Source of the DNA: Bartonella bacilliformis KC583
GTDB lineage: Bacteria; Pseudomonadota; Alphaproteobacteria; Rhizobiales; Rhizobiaceae
Assembly (NCBI RefSeq): GCF_000015445.1
Contig: NC_008783.1
Span: forward strand, 379,001 to 443,000
DNA length: 64,000 nt
Direction of reading: 5' to 3'
Position 1 is the stretch's first letter. Each line of letters opens with the position of its first letter. Positions 1 to 9,513 of this stretch are shown here, piece after piece. Under the pieces are notes generated by a model that was not told the DNA's origin, did no database searches, and was given only the letters and a program-made list of their open reading frames with translations. The position numbers were made by a program, and so were the translations under genes.

Positions 1-565
1 TTAAATTATTGCTTTTTAGGGAACCTATTGTAAATGGAATAATGTGTGTTTCACCGCATTGAGGTCCGAAAACGCAAAGGATATTTTGTAAAGATCGGAT
101 CCACCTTAACGCTCCACTTTTGGCCGAATCTTCACCCCAACGCATTGATTTTGGCCATGGAAAGTTACGAAGAATGTCAGGCAAAATTTCAGCAATAATG
201 TCTTCTGCTATACGGCCTTTTTTAATAATTTTAGCGATATAAAAATCACCTTTTTTGTTATCATGCGCAATGTGTGCTTCAGAAATATTATTGAGGCCTG
301 TAGCACGCAAAAAGCCATCAATGACCTGCTGGGGTGATTGCGTACTAGGACCTTTCCGTTCTTCGTAGATATCTTGCGATTTTGTAGAAAGACCACGTAT
401 ATCTAATGTAAGTCGGCGTGGTGTCCAATATTCACACGCGGCTTTATAGGTTAAACCGGCGTCCACAAGCTTATTGGTAACGCATTTTTTAAGATCTGCT
501 GCTGCCTTACGCTGCATACGAGCAGGGATTTCTTCGCTGAAAAGTTCTAAAAGAAGATCAGACAT
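1..565 (-). CDS. glyS: Glycyl-tRNA synthetase beta subunit, N-terminal part (runs off window)
   Basis: This is the first 188 codons of the beta subunit of the tetrameric (alpha2beta2) glycyl-tRNA synthetase, which helps bind and charge tRNA-Gly in the cytoplasm. The reverse strand reads [18 protein letters not shown] at the start, the typical GlyS N-terminus, and stays open to the window edge. Its ATG overlaps the end of glyQ by 8 bases, so the two subunits are probably translationally coupled. The full family is about 690-720 residues, so roughly three quarters of the gene lies outside the window. Identity rests on the N-terminal motif and the glyQ neighbour. Confidence 0.93.
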   Translation of the reverse strand, partial: MSDLLLELFSEEIPARMQRKAAADLKKCVTNKLVDAGLTYKAACEYWTPRRLTLDIRGLSTKSQDIYEERKGPSTQSPQQVIDGFLRATGLNNISEAHIAHDNKKGDFYIAKIIKKGRIAEDIIAEILPDILRNFPWPKSMRWGEDSAKSGALRWIRSLQNILCVFGPQCGETHIIPFTIGSLKSNNL

Positions 566-1508
566 TAGATTTTCCCTTAACATTTATTGTACCAGCTTCA
601 GTTAATAAAAAGGCTTCACCGCAACGGCGTGCAAGATCGCGGACACGGAGAATGTAATTTTGTCGCTCAGTTACAGAAATAACACCACGTGCTTGCAAAA
701 GATTAAAGATATGGCTTGCTTTAATACATTGATCATAAGCTGGTAAGACACATAGATGAAAATCACCCTCTTTATTGGGTTTTCCAGCTTCAAGAAGTGT
801 AATACATTCGCGTTCTGCGTCAATAAAATGCTGATGCAGAAATTCGGTATTCGCAAACTCAAAATTATAGTGTGAATATTCTTGCTCTGCTTGTAAAAAA
901 ATATCACCATAACTTATGCGGTCTTCACCCTCCAAGCCGTTAAAGTTAAGATCATAGACGTTATCGACACCTTGGATATACATTGCCAGGCGTTCAAGTC
1001 CATACGTAATTTCCCCTGAAACGGGAGCGCATTCGATACCACAAACTTTTTGGAAATAAGTAAATTGAGAGATTTCCATTCCATCACACCAACACTCCCA
1101 TCCGAGCCCCCAAGCTCCAAGTGTTGGACTTTCCCAATCATCTTCAACAAAGCGAATATCATGAAGATTGGTATCAAGACCAATGGCTTTTAGTGAATTG
1201 ATGTAAAGCTCTTGTAGATTTGGTGGAGAGGGTTTGATAATGACTTGAAATTGATAATAATGCTGTAAACGATTTGGGTTTTTACCATATCGTCCGTCTG
1301 TTGGACGCCGGGAAGGTTGTACATAAGCTGCTTTCCAGGGGCGTGGTCCTAATGAACGTAATGTTGTTGCTGGATGAAAAGTTCCAGCACCTACTTCCAT
1401 GTCATAAGGTTGCAAAATTGCACATCCATAGTGAGCCCAGTAACTCTGCAAGGTTAAAATAAGTCCCTGAAAAGAATGTGTAGGATTGAGATGTTCAGAC
1501 AAGTTCAC
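558..1508 (-). CDS. glyQ: Glycyl-tRNA synthetase alpha subunit
   Basis: Class II aminoacyl-tRNA synthetase alpha chain of 316 residues, close to the usual 300-315. It carries the adenylate-forming active site for glycine activation. The characteristic [10 protein letters not shown] stretch near residue 12, the [12 protein letters not shown] block near residue 40 and [12 protein letters not shown] near residue 70 are all intact, as is the [13 protein letters not shown] motif 3 region. It lies between the TPR gene (65 bases upstream) and glyS, which it overlaps. Gene order ispB, TPR protein, glyQ, glyS on one strand suggests a shared transcript, although no promoter was resolved. Confidence 0.97.
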   Translation of the reverse strand: MNLSEHLNPTHSFQGLILTLQSYWAHYGCAILQPYDMEVGAGTFHPATTLRSLGPRPWKAAYVQPSRRPTDGRYGKNPNRLQHYYQFQVIIKPSPPNLQELYINSLKAIGLDTNLHDIRFVEDDWESPTLGAWGLGWECWCDGMEISQFTYFQKVCGIECAPVSGEITYGLERLAMYIQGVDNVYDLNFNGLEGEDRISYGDIFLQAEQEYSHYNFEFANTEFLHQHFIDAERECITLLEAGKPNKEGDFHLCVLPAYDQCIKASHIFNLLQARGVISVTERQNYILRVRDLARRCGEAFLLTEAGTINVKGKSNV

Positions 1509-1573
1509 GCTTTGTACTCTTAAATATTGAATGTGCTGACGGATACTAAAATAATTTTACTCTTAATCCTTGT

Positions 1574-3304
1574 CTATAATTTCGTATGGTTATGGTCAAG
1601 CGTTGTTGTTTTTTGCAAACCAAATTTCAATTTTTCTTTGATTTTCTCTAAATTCTCTGGCTGTCCATCAATTGCGTGATTCCATTGAAATATTGCTTCA
1701 CGTTTGCGTCCAATTTGCCAATAGGCATTGCCTAAATGGTCATTTAATACTGGGTCTTGAGGTTGCAATTTAACGGCGGTTTCTAATATTTCAACAGCTT
1801 GATCATATTGTTTAAGTTTATAGTAGGCCCATCCTAAAGAATCGAGGATATAACTATTTTGTGATTGTAATTTAGAGGCTTTTTGCAGCATACGAAGAGA
1901 TTCTTCGAGTTCCTGATCACGCTCAATAAGCATATATCCTAGATAATTAAGAACTTGTGGTTGATCAGGGAATAATTCAAGGGCTTTTCGCAAGTCATTT
2001 TCTGCTTTTGGCCATTGTTTTAAATGTTCAAAAGCAATAGCACGCTGATAAAAGAGTTGCCAATCATCTTTTTGAAAATCTGTTATGCCTGTCATAGCAC
2101 GATTGATAACTTTGATAGTTTCAGCAAAGTTGTTTGCTTGCATATGAATAGCAGATAGCGCCATAAAAATATAACGATCATTGGGGATTTTTTTTTCTAA
2201 TGATGTTAGTAATTTAATGGCTTCATTGTGGTTGTTGTTGTTGGCGAGAAGTAACGCCAACTGAATCTGGCTATCTCGATAGTAAGGGGAGAGAGGTGGT
2301 AAGGCATGATACAATTTAATAGCTTGGTTGGTATCATTCATCTTGGCAGAGATATCTGCTAATTGGAACACTGCCACTTCATTTTGAGGGTATAAAGCTA
2401 AAGATAATTGTATGAAAATACGTGCAATATGTTCTGAGTCTTTTCGATTGATGGCTGTTCCAAAGTCATATAAAACTTCACCCGCTCCTTGTTGAGGAGT
2501 TTTAACTGGATTTTCTAGATTAGCGCCTTTTTCAATTTTTTTCCTAATGTTTTTGAGTGCTTCTCGACCTAACAATATTTTTTCACCATTTTGTATAGTC
2601 TCAATAGCTTTGTTAGTCATTTTATGACGCAATAAGAATGATGCGTAGGCTATGATTATACGTTCGTAGGTATCAGGGGCTGCAATAGCTCCTTGTTGGT
2701 TGTTTAATGCTTGAATGAAATATTTTTTTGCATCTTTAGTACGCTTTGCGAGATCACTCATCAGTGCGAGATGGTAATGTATAAAAAGATTGTACCAGGG
2801 AGGTCCTAGAAGTTTTTCAAGATCAGCGATTGCTTGAGAGTGATTTCCAGACTCGAAGGTAACCCACGTACTTATTATGTCAAAAGCTGGATTATTAATA
2901 TGAGGAGATGTTTTTGTTTGCAGGAGTAGTTTGGCATCCGTATAATTTTTTTTGATGAAATTATCTATCGATAATGTTAAAAAAATAAAGGGATTGGTAA
3001 CATCTTGAGCTTTCAGTTTTTTTGCTTGTTTTACAGCATCTTGAAACGTACCTACGGATAGCATCGCTTCAAAAATTTCTTTTTGCACTCCTATATCATC
3101 AGGGTTGTAGGCGAGTGCTTGTTTTAAATAGCTAATAGCAAGATCTATTTTGTTTTCATAGCGTGCAGCGCGCCCTGCTAAATAGGCACCTGAAAATGAG
3201 TTTATGTTAAGAGTTGCACCAATGTTGCTGTAAGCGGGTAATGGCATCAGCATAATTCCTGCCATAAAGAAAGTAAAAAAGCGGGATGCTGTTGTACAGC
3301 GCAT
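1574..3304 (-). CDS. Exported tetratricopeptide-repeat protein
   Basis: A 576-residue protein that starts with a signal peptide (about residues 1-26, hydrophobic core ending PAYS) and continues as TPR repeats almost to the C-terminus. Clear TPR units with the W/L-G-Y-A-x-P pattern include ones near residues 35-70, 420-450 (WPKAENDLRKALELFPDQP), 455-490, 490-520 and 525-555. TPR arrays mediate protein-protein contacts. No catalytic domain is visible. The location is probably periplasm or inner membrane face. Homologues sit next to ispB in related Hyphomicrobiales, but the partner is unknown to me. Start chosen at the ATG directly before the signal peptide. Confidence 0.85.
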   Translation of the reverse strand: MRCTTASRFFTFFMAGIMLMPLPAYSNIGATLNINSFSGAYLAGRAARYENKIDLAISYLKQALAYNPDDIGVQKEIFEAMLSVGTFQDAVKQAKKLKAQDVTNPFIFLTLSIDNFIKKNYTDAKLLLQTKTSPHINNPAFDIISTWVTFESGNHSQAIADLEKLLGPPWYNLFIHYHLALMSDLAKRTKDAKKYFIQALNNQQGAIAAPDTYERIIIAYASFLLRHKMTNKAIETIQNGEKILLGREALKNIRKKIEKGANLENPVKTPQQGAGEVLYDFGTAINRKDSEHIARIFIQLSLALYPQNEVAVFQLADISAKMNDTNQAIKLYHALPPLSPYYRDSQIQLALLLANNNNHNEAIKLLTSLEKKIPNDRYIFMALSAIHMQANNFAETIKVINRAMTGITDFQKDDWQLFYQRAIAFEHLKQWPKAENDLRKALELFPDQPQVLNYLGYMLIERDQELEESLRMLQKASKLQSQNSYILDSLGWAYYKLKQYDQAVEILETAVKLQPQDPVLNDHLGNAYWQIGRKREAIFQWNHAIDGQPENLEKIKEKLKFGLQKTTTLDHNHTKL

Positions 3305-3393
3305 GAAGCTAATCCTCTTAAAATTTGAAGGTATAATTTTAAATCATACCTCATCTCATTATTTTGTTAAGCAATATTACGATTCTTATAGAG

Positions 3394-4443
3394 TCAGTTT
3401 ACACGCGCGATACAAAAATCGATGACTTCAATCAGTGCACTTTTGGCAGGACTGTCCTTTATTGAAGAGAGGGCATCGATTGCATGTTGTCCATAAATGC
3501 GTGCATGCTTTATTGTGTCGGTTATGCAGCCATATTTTTCCATTAAATACTGTGCATGTATGAAAGCTTCATCACTATGATTGCTCTCTTTAAAGGTTTG
3601 TTTCCAAAATTCTTTTTCTACGGCATTCCCCCTCATGTATGAGAAAATAACAGGCATGGTAATTTTTTTTTCTCGAAAATCATCTCCTATATTTTTTCCT
3701 AAATGTTGGGCGTCTCCACTATAATCCAGTGCATCGTCAATCAATTGGAAGGCTAATCCCAATGATGTACCATATTTGCGTAATGCAGAACGTTCTTCGC
3801 ATCCATAACCAGCAATGATTGGTCCGACTTCCGCGGCAGCTGAAAAAAGTGCAGCTGTTTTTGCATTAATAATTTTGAGATAATTTGAAATATCATTTTC
3901 TATATTGTTTGCAGCGGCGAGTTGCATCACTTCTCCTTCAGCGATAACGGCTGCAGCATTTGATAAGATAGCGAGTGCTTCCATTGAACGAGCGTCTACC
4001 ATAATTTTAAAGGCTTGCCCTAATAGAAAATCACCAACAAGTACGCTTGCTTGATTTCCCCAAATCATCCGTGCGGTGGATTTTCCGCGTCGTAGATTAC
4101 TTTCATCAACCACATCATCGTGTAATAAGGTTGCTGTGTGCATAAATTCAACTGCTGTTGCTAGTTTTATATGCTCATCACCCTGATATCCAAACATATG
4201 AGCAGCAGCTAATGTGATCATTGGGCGCAACCGCTTTCCACCTGATGAAATAAGGTGATTGCAAATTTCAGGAATCATTTCGATATTTGATTTAATCATA
4301 GAAATGATGAGCTGGTTTGCACGTTCCATATCATCTTTTGTGAGATTAATGAGGGGTTGGAGAGAAACTTGATTGTTTTTTTTATAATCCTGTTTTGTAA
4401 TGGCATCCAAAGTATTCGCTCCTAAACTATTGCAAATAAACAT
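3394..4443 (-). CDS. ispB: Polyprenyl (octa/decaprenyl) diphosphate synthase
   Basis: Long-chain trans-prenyl diphosphate synthase that extends farnesyl diphosphate with isopentenyl diphosphate to make the ubiquinone side chain. Both aspartate-rich motifs are intact: DDVVD at residues 109-113 and DDALD at 236-240, with GGKRLRP at 68-74. The 349-residue length is normal. Product length (C40 or C50) cannot be read from sequence; alphaproteobacteria commonly make Q-10. It is divergent from the TrmN6-like methyltransferase, with 228 bases between them that must hold both promoters. It supplies UbiA (13194-14234) in this same window. Confidence 0.93.
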   Translation of the reverse strand: MFICNSLGANTLDAITKQDYKKNNQVSLQPLINLTKDDMERANQLIISMIKSNIEMIPEICNHLISSGGKRLRPMITLAAAHMFGYQGDEHIKLATAVEFMHTATLLHDDVVDESNLRRGKSTARMIWGNQASVLVGDFLLGQAFKIMVDARSMEALAILSNAAAVIAEGEVMQLAAANNIENDISNYLKIINAKTAALFSAAAEVGPIIAGYGCEERSALRKYGTSLGLAFQLIDDALDYSGDAQHLGKNIGDDFREKKITMPVIFSYMRGNAVEKEFWKQTFKESNHSDEAFIHAQYLMEKYGCITDTIKHARIYGQHAIDALSSIKDSPAKSALIEVIDFCIARVN

Positions 4444-4671
4444 ATATAAATTCTATTCTTTATTTGTAACATAAAGGGGGATTGGCTTTGACTCAAGTCT
4501 TTGATACTGCCTTGAAGTAGAAGTTTTTATAGTATTTACAAAGAATATTTTTCTGCGTTTAGGGATAAATTATTATAAATCTGTTAAGCAAGGCAGTAAG
4601 AAGAACGGTTTTGTAAGCAGTATAGATAGATAATGCAGTACAGATAATGGGAAGCAATTTTAGGTCTGTAG

Positions 4672-5463
4672 ATGGATAGAGCAACGAATCATAGTGATGA
4701 AACAATTGATAAATTTCACCGCGGGAAGTTTTACTTAGTTCAACCTCGTGAACATGGTCACCGTTCTGGCGTAGATGCTATGTTGTTAGCCGGTTTGGTT
4801 CCAAGTCTCTTTAAAGGAAAAATTGTTGATTTAGGTGCTGGAGCTGGTGCTGCGGGATTGGCAGTAGCTTCGCGGTGTTTTGAAACCCATGTTACATTAG
4901 TCGAACGGTCAGCTTTTATGTTATCTTATGCGCAGAAAACGCTTTTACTGAAAGAAAATAAAGAATTATCTAGCCGAATTTTCCTATTAGGAGCAGATGT
5001 TACTTTAAGAGGTAAAGAACGCATAGAGGCGGGGCTGATCAATAACAGTTTTGATTTTGCGATCATGAATCCGCCTTTTAATAATTCTGCAGATCGTAAA
5101 ACACCCGATAGACAAAAATCTGAGGCGCACGTAATGCCTGAGGCGATGTTTGAAAATTGGTTACGCAGTGCTGCTGCAATTGTGAAACCAGGTGGATATT
5201 TAGGGTTAATTGCACGTCCACAATCACTTACTGATATATTACATGCTTTAAAGAGGCGTTTTGGTGATATACGTATCATTCCCGTTCATTCTCGTGCTGA
5301 AACAGCTGCAATTCGTATATTGTTTTATGCGAAACGGGGAAGTAAAACAGCTTTATCTGTATTACCTGCATTGATTATGCATGAAGGAAATAGCCACGCT
5401 TTTTCACCGCAGGTTGATGCTATTAATAATGGGCATATAAGTTTATGGGAAATTTTTAAATGA
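4672..5463 (+). CDS. TrmN6/YfiC-like N6-adenine tRNA methyltransferase
   Basis: SAM-dependent methyltransferase of the tRNA1(Val) adenine-N6 family (TrmN6/YfiC). The SAM-binding loop VDLGAGAG is at residues 52-59 and the adenine-N6 catalytic motif NPPF at 133-136. Length of 263 residues fits the group. The N-terminal segment with HRSGVDAMLLA is typical of the YfiC family. It heads a plus-strand series with the S49 peptidase, 102 bases downstream. Substrate is inferred from family; related enzymes modify A37 of tRNA-Val, but other RNA targets are possible. Confidence 0.85.
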   Translation: MDRATNHSDETIDKFHRGKFYLVQPREHGHRSGVDAMLLAGLVPSLFKGKIVDLGAGAGAAGLAVASRCFETHVTLVERSAFMLSYAQKTLLLKENKELSSRIFLLGADVTLRGKERIEAGLINNSFDFAIMNPPFNNSADRKTPDRQKSEAHVMPEAMFENWLRSAAAIVKPGGYLGLIARPQSLTDILHALKRRFGDIRIIPVHSRAETAAIRILFYAKRGSKTALSVLPALIMHEGNSHAFSPQVDAINNGHISLWEIFK

Positions 5464-5565
5464 TATCTTGTAATTTTTGATTTATTTATTAAACTCAGAC
5501 TGTTTTTTATGTTTTTTTAAATTAATTTTTTCTTTATTATCAATTTGTTATAAGGATATTTTATT

Positions 5566-6417
5566 TTGATTGGTTGTACCAAATGCTTTATTCCGCGCTA
5601 TCTTCGTTCTAGTGCATTTAATATTCCTGTCGTACGTCTTCATGGAGCTATTATGGATTCAACTTCATTAATGGCGCGTACGCTTTCACTTAGTAGGTGT
5701 GCAGATCTTTTAGATAAGGCTTTTTCTGATAAGAGAGCGCCGGCTGTTGCTCTCGTTATTAATTCTCCTGGTGGTTCTCCTGTACAATCGCGTCTTATAT
5801 TTCAACGTATTCGCGATTTGGCAGATGAAAAGAAGAAGCAGGTTCTTGTATTTGTTGAAGATGTAGCTGCATCGGGTGGCTATATGATTGCTTGTGCCGG
5901 GGATGAAATTTTTGCTGACGCTACTTCTATTGTTGGTTCAATTGGGGTTGTTTCAGCTTCTTTTGGCTTTCCTGAGCTTTTGAAGAAAATTGGAGTAGAG
6001 CGCCGTATTTATACAGCAGGAAAAAACAAAGTTATATTAGATCCATTTCAGCCAGAGAAGAAGACGGGTATTGATCACCTAAAATCTTTGCAACTTGAAG
6101 TTCACCAGACTTTTATTGATTTGGTCAAAGAGCGGCGTGAATCAAAGTTATCAGATGATCCAGATATTTTTACAGGAATGTTTTGGACTGGGAAAAGAGG
6201 CATTGGACTTGGTTTAATTGATGGATTGGGTGATGTACGCTCTGTTGTTAAAGAGAGATTTGGTGATAAAACGAAACTTCGGTTAATTTCTCCTTCCAAA
6301 AGTCTTTTGGGACCTAAAACCCCTTCAGGGATTTCTGCTGATGTAGTCAATATGGCGGTTGATAGTTTACTAACGGTAGCTGAAGAGCGGGCGCTTTGGC
6401 AGCGTTATGGTTTATGA
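5566..6417 (+). CDS. S49-family (SppA/SohB-like) serine peptidase
   Basis: Peptidase of family S49, a membrane-associated Ser-Lys protease thought to degrade signal peptides or other membrane-released fragments. The nucleophile motif AASGGY puts Ser at residue 103, and the downstream AGKNKVILDPF (about 151-161) carries the candidate catalytic lysine. NSPGGS at 66-71 and the GSIGVV segment near 124 are conserved family features. At 283 residues it is the short, single-domain form. The start is a TTG at 5566 with AAGGA 10-14 bases upstream; no ATG gives a better N-terminus. No obvious transmembrane helix precedes the domain. Confidence 0.88.
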   Translation: MIGCTKCFIPRYLRSSAFNIPVVRLHGAIMDSTSLMARTLSLSRCADLLDKAFSDKRAPAVALVINSPGGSPVQSRLIFQRIRDLADEKKKQVLVFVEDVAASGGYMIACAGDEIFADATSIVGSIGVVSASFGFPELLKKIGVERRIYTAGKNKVILDPFQPEKKTGIDHLKSLQLEVHQTFIDLVKERRESKLSDDPDIFTGMFWTGKRGIGLGLIDGLGDVRSVVKERFGDKTKLRLISPSKSLLGPKTPSGISADVVNMAVDSLLTVAEERALWQRYGL

Positions 6418-6495
6418 TTGGAATGTCATCCAGGATATATTATTGATTGGTTTATAATTTTATTAAGAATTTTTGCAATTTGGAAAGAAATTTAA

Positions 6496-6684
6496 GTGAT
6501 ACGGCTTATTTTGTTTAGTTTGATTTGTATTGCTGTTTTTTACGTGCGCTATTTATTTAAGCATAAATCACGGCGAATATTGCAGCGTGCTGATTCTACG
6601 AAAGTTCATTCATATACAGATATCAAAAAAACAAAAGGAACATTAGTGCACGATCCCTATACAGGTGAATATTATGTCCAATGA
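6496..6684 (+). CDS. 62-residue single-pass membrane protein of unknown function
   Basis: Small protein with one N-terminal hydrophobic helix (about residues 2-20) followed by a basic stretch (KHKSRR) and a C-terminal tail ending DPYTGEYYV. Start is GTG at 6496, with GGAAAG 8-14 bases upstream. Its TGA overlaps the ATG of ispE in an ATGA arrangement, so ispE translation may be coupled to it. I do not recognise the family. Placement between an S49 membrane peptidase and ispE is the only functional hint. The tight coupling argues that it is a real gene and not a chance frame. Confidence 0.7.
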   Translation: MIRLILFSLICIAVFYVRYLFKHKSRRILQRADSTKVHSYTDIKKTKGTLVHDPYTGEYYVQ

Positions 6685-7595
6685 TATCAACAGTGCAAGA
6701 TTCACTTGAAGGGCATTTTCATGTATTGACACCCATCAAGTTGAATTTGGCTTTGCATATTGTAGGGCAACGTACTGATGGTTATCATTTATTAGAAAGT
6801 TTGGTCTATTTTAGTCTCAGCGGTGATTGTTTGAGCTATGCACCTTGTGAGAGAGATCGCTTTATTTTGACAGGCCCTTTTGCTAAAGGGCTTTCTTGTA
6901 ATTCCATTAATCTGGCTGTGCGTGCACGTGATTTTATGCACAAGACATTTCCTAGAAGTGCTAAACCTTCTTCTTTTCAGCTCATGAAAACGTTGCCTGT
7001 CGCTTCGGGTATTGGTGGTGGATCTGGTGATGCTGCTAGCATTTTAAACATATTGCGTCAGAAATGGAAGTTAGATTGTTCTTGTGAAGAATTAGCGGAA
7101 ATGAGTTTAGCGCTTGGTGCTGATGTGCCAATGTGTCTTTTTGCGTTGGAATATCAGCAGCCGCTTTTTGTTAAAGGAATTGGCAATGACGTAACACGGC
7201 TAGAAGAGGCTTGTTCTATTGCAATGGTACTCGTTAATCATGGTCAAAAAATTGCAACAGAGACTATTTTTAATGCTTTGGAAAAGCGCAATCATCCCCC
7301 TTTAAAAATTAACCCGGTGGCTTTAAAGACGGTCTCTTCATTAGTTGAAGTTTTACAAGAAACACGTAATGACCTTTTTATTCCTGCATTGAAAATTGCT
7401 CCTCAATTGGCTGAAGTTTTGTCTACACTTGATGAAAGTGGGTCTCTTTTTTCCCGTATGTCTGGGTCGGGGGCAACCTGTTTTGGCATTTTTAAAGATC
7501 AGCAAGCAGCACAGAAGGCAGCTGCTTTTATTAAATCGATGCATCCCAATTGGTTTGTTAAATCTATCATTACTTTAGGAAGATCTTCACAGTGA
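6681..7595 (+). CDS. ispE: 4-diphosphocytidyl-2-C-methyl-D-erythritol kinase
   Basis: GHMP-family kinase that phosphorylates CDP-methylerythritol in the MEP isoprenoid pathway. The GHMP ATP-binding motif [15 protein letters not shown] lies at about residues 106-120, Lys20 is in the conserved [11 protein letters not shown] segment, and Asp148 in LGADVP matches the catalytic aspartate. The C-terminal [10 protein letters not shown] block is intact. Length 304 residues is normal. It overlaps the small upstream gene by 4 bases. dxs and ispH of the same pathway are also in this window. Confidence 0.95.
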   Translation: MISTVQDSLEGHFHVLTPIKLNLALHIVGQRTDGYHLLESLVYFSLSGDCLSYAPCERDRFILTGPFAKGLSCNSINLAVRARDFMHKTFPRSAKPSSFQLMKTLPVASGIGGGSGDAASILNILRQKWKLDCSCEELAEMSLALGADVPMCLFALEYQQPLFVKGIGNDVTRLEEACSIAMVLVNHGQKIATETIFNALEKRNHPPLKINPVALKTVSSLVEVLQETRNDLFIPALKIAPQLAEVLSTLDESGSLFSRMSGSGATCFGIFKDQQAAQKAAAFIKSMHPNWFVKSIITLGRSSQ

Positions 7596-7883
7596 GATGT
7601 CGTAAGGGCTTTTTGTTTATAGTTATGATTGATAAATTTTACCTCTGCTGTCTGATATTTTAATTTTATACATGTCAAATATGGAGTAAAAAAGAAACGG
7701 ATTGCTTTAGTAATTTTTAAAAAAGCGATTAGGATTGTTGATCAATCTTCTAATCGTCTAGAAGAAATTCATGATTATTTTTTTATATCATAATCGTTTG
7801 TTCAAGAATTATTAAAGATATTGAGAGTTGCAATTTATTCTGTGGTGCTTGCAGAAAATGGAGAGTAATGCAAAAATAGATGT
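7596..7883. other. AT-rich intergenic region with no gene recognised
   Basis: 288 bases between ispE and rnhB. One plus-strand stretch (about 7678-7791) stays open for roughly 37 codons, containing KKRIALVIF, but it has no convincing start and no family match that I can defend. The rnhB promoter probably lies in the distal part. Confidence 0.4.
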
Positions 7884-8552
7884 ATGTCTCGTAATATTCG
7901 TAACGTACTAAATATGTCTGATTTACCCCCTCAACCCAATTTTTCGTATGAATTGGATTTGCAGAATCAGGGCTTTTTTCATATAGCAGGTGTTGATGAA
8001 GTTGGACGCGGGCCTTTAGCAGGGCCGGTGGTAACGGCAGCAGTTATTTTGAGTAAAGATCATAGTCTTGATGGGTTGAATGATTCAAAGAAACTGTCTG
8101 TTCAGAAGCGTAATCGACTTTACTGTGAGATTTTACAGAGTGCGTTGGCAATTTCGATCGCTAGTATTTGTGCCCGTGCGATTGACCAGTCTGATATTAG
8201 AAAAGCAACTTTAGAGGCAATGCGACGTTGTGTTATGGGGCTTGCAGTTCCTGCTCATTATGCATTAATTGATGGGCGTGATATTCCTCCTCATTTGCCA
8301 TGTCCAGCGAAGGCTTTAGTTAAAGGTGATCAGCGTTCAGTTTCTATTGCAGCGGCTTCCATCGTTGCTAAAGTGACGCGTGATCGGATGATGGAACATG
8401 CTGGGCAAGTTTATCAAGGCTATGGTTTAGAAAAGCATGTTGGTTATGCAACAGTAGCTCATCGTGCAGCTATTGCTGAATATGGGCCTGTTATAGGACT
8501 GCATCGTTATAGTTTTGCACTTATCAAACGCTATAAGGAAGACATTTCATGA
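7884..8552 (+). CDS. rnhB: Ribonuclease HII
   Basis: Removes RNA primers and single ribonucleotides from DNA. The catalytic signature [16 protein letters not shown] is at residues 35-50 with the metal-binding Asp38-Glu39 pair; the later ALIDGRDIP and the KGDQRS...[10 protein letters not shown] block are intact. Length 222 residues. An internal ATG at codon 11 (MSDLPPQPN) is an equally plausible start. It overlaps the next gene by 4 bases (ATGA), indicating an operon with the Sua5-type gene and the FAD oxidase. Confidence 0.95.
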   Translation: MSRNIRNVLNMSDLPPQPNFSYELDLQNQGFFHIAGVDEVGRGPLAGPVVTAAVILSKDHSLDGLNDSKKLSVQKRNRLYCEILQSALAISIASICARAIDQSDIRKATLEAMRRCVMGLAVPAHYALIDGRDIPPHLPCPAKALVKGDQRSVSIAAASIVAKVTRDRMMEHAGQVYQGYGLEKHVGYATVAHRAAIAEYGPVIGLHRYSFALIKRYKEDIS

Positions 8553-9511
8553 CGATTCTGCCTCTCAATAGTCATTCAATAAAAGAAGCTGTTGAGATTC
8601 TAAAAAAAGGTCAATTAGTTGTTTTGCCTACAGAAACTGTTTATGGATTAGCTGGTGATGCAACGAATGGGAAAGCCGTAGCTTCTATTTTTGCTATAAA
8701 GGGACGGCCGCAATTTAATCCCCTTATTGCTCACGTAAGTAGCATAAAGATGGCGGAATGTTACGTAGAAATTGATTGTCTTTCACGGCGATTGATGGAA
8801 GCATTTTGGCCAGGGCCCTTGACATTAGTTTTACCCCTAAAACCTCATCATAATATTCATCCTTTAACAACAGCTGGCTTAAATACACTTGCTGTTCGTT
8901 TCCCTGATGGTGGTTTTGCAGAAATTGTTCAATGTTTTGGTCGACCTTTAGCGGCGCCTAGTGCAAATCAATCAGGGTATCTTAGTCCCACCTCAGCTGC
9001 ATCTGTGTTCGATTCTTTAGGGGAAAAAGTTTCTTTGATTATTGATAATGGGCCAGCAAAAATAGGGCTTGAGTCAACGATTGTTAAGGTTTGTGATGGA
9101 AATATTTATCTCTTGCGTCCAGGGGGGATAATTGCTGAGGATATTGAAAAAGTCGTAGAAAAATCTTTGAAACGGATGGATCAGTGTGCTGCCATTGAAG
9201 CACCAGGCATGTTAAAATCGCATTACGCACCCAATAGTTTAGTGCGTTTGAATGCACAGACAGTAGAAAATGGTGAAGCTCTTTTAGCCTTTGGGACTCA
9301 GCGTATTGCTGGTGTTGAAAATGCTATTTATGTTTTAAACCTTAGCGAAAGTGGTCAATTGGAAGAGGCTGCGTTTAATTTTTTTCAATATATGAAACAG
9401 CTAGATTTATTTAAGGCGAGGTGTATTGCAGTGGAGCCTATTCCATTTTACGGATTAGGTGAGGCTATTAATGACCGTTTAATACGTGCTGCAGCTCCAA
9501 AGGGGGAATAA
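8549..9511 (+). CDS. L-threonylcarbamoyladenylate synthase, Sua5 type
   Basis: Makes threonylcarbamoyl-AMP from threonine, bicarbonate and ATP for the t6A37 modification of ANN-decoding tRNAs. Residues 1-200 form the YrdC/TsaC domain ([13 protein letters not shown] at 26-38, KGRPQFNPL at 51-59, APSAN in the middle). Residues about 220-320 form the Sua5 domain, joined by the [11 protein letters not shown] linker. At 320 residues it is the two-domain Sua5 form, not the short TsaC. It overlaps rnhB by 4 bases and lies 2 bases from the FAD oxidase. It needs threonine although thrB and thrC are broken nearby. Confidence 0.92.
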   Translation: MTILPLNSHSIKEAVEILKKGQLVVLPTETVYGLAGDATNGKAVASIFAIKGRPQFNPLIAHVSSIKMAECYVEIDCLSRRLMEAFWPGPLTLVLPLKPHHNIHPLTTAGLNTLAVRFPDGGFAEIVQCFGRPLAAPSANQSGYLSPTSAASVFDSLGEKVSLIIDNGPAKIGLESTIVKVCDGNIYLLRPGGIIAEDIEKVVEKSLKRMDQCAAIEAPGMLKSHYAPNSLVRLNAQTVENGEALLAFGTQRIAGVENAIYVLNLSESGQLEEAAFNFFQYMKQLDLFKARCIAVEPIPFYGLGEAINDRLIRAAAPKGE

Positions 9512-9513
9512 GA

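Noticed and set aside
7678..7791. Open stretch (KKRIALVIF...RLEEIHDYF) after ispE as a moaB remnant
   Set aside because: Only scattered single-residue agreement with MoaB, no conserved glycine-rich motif, and no second fragment downstream to confirm it.
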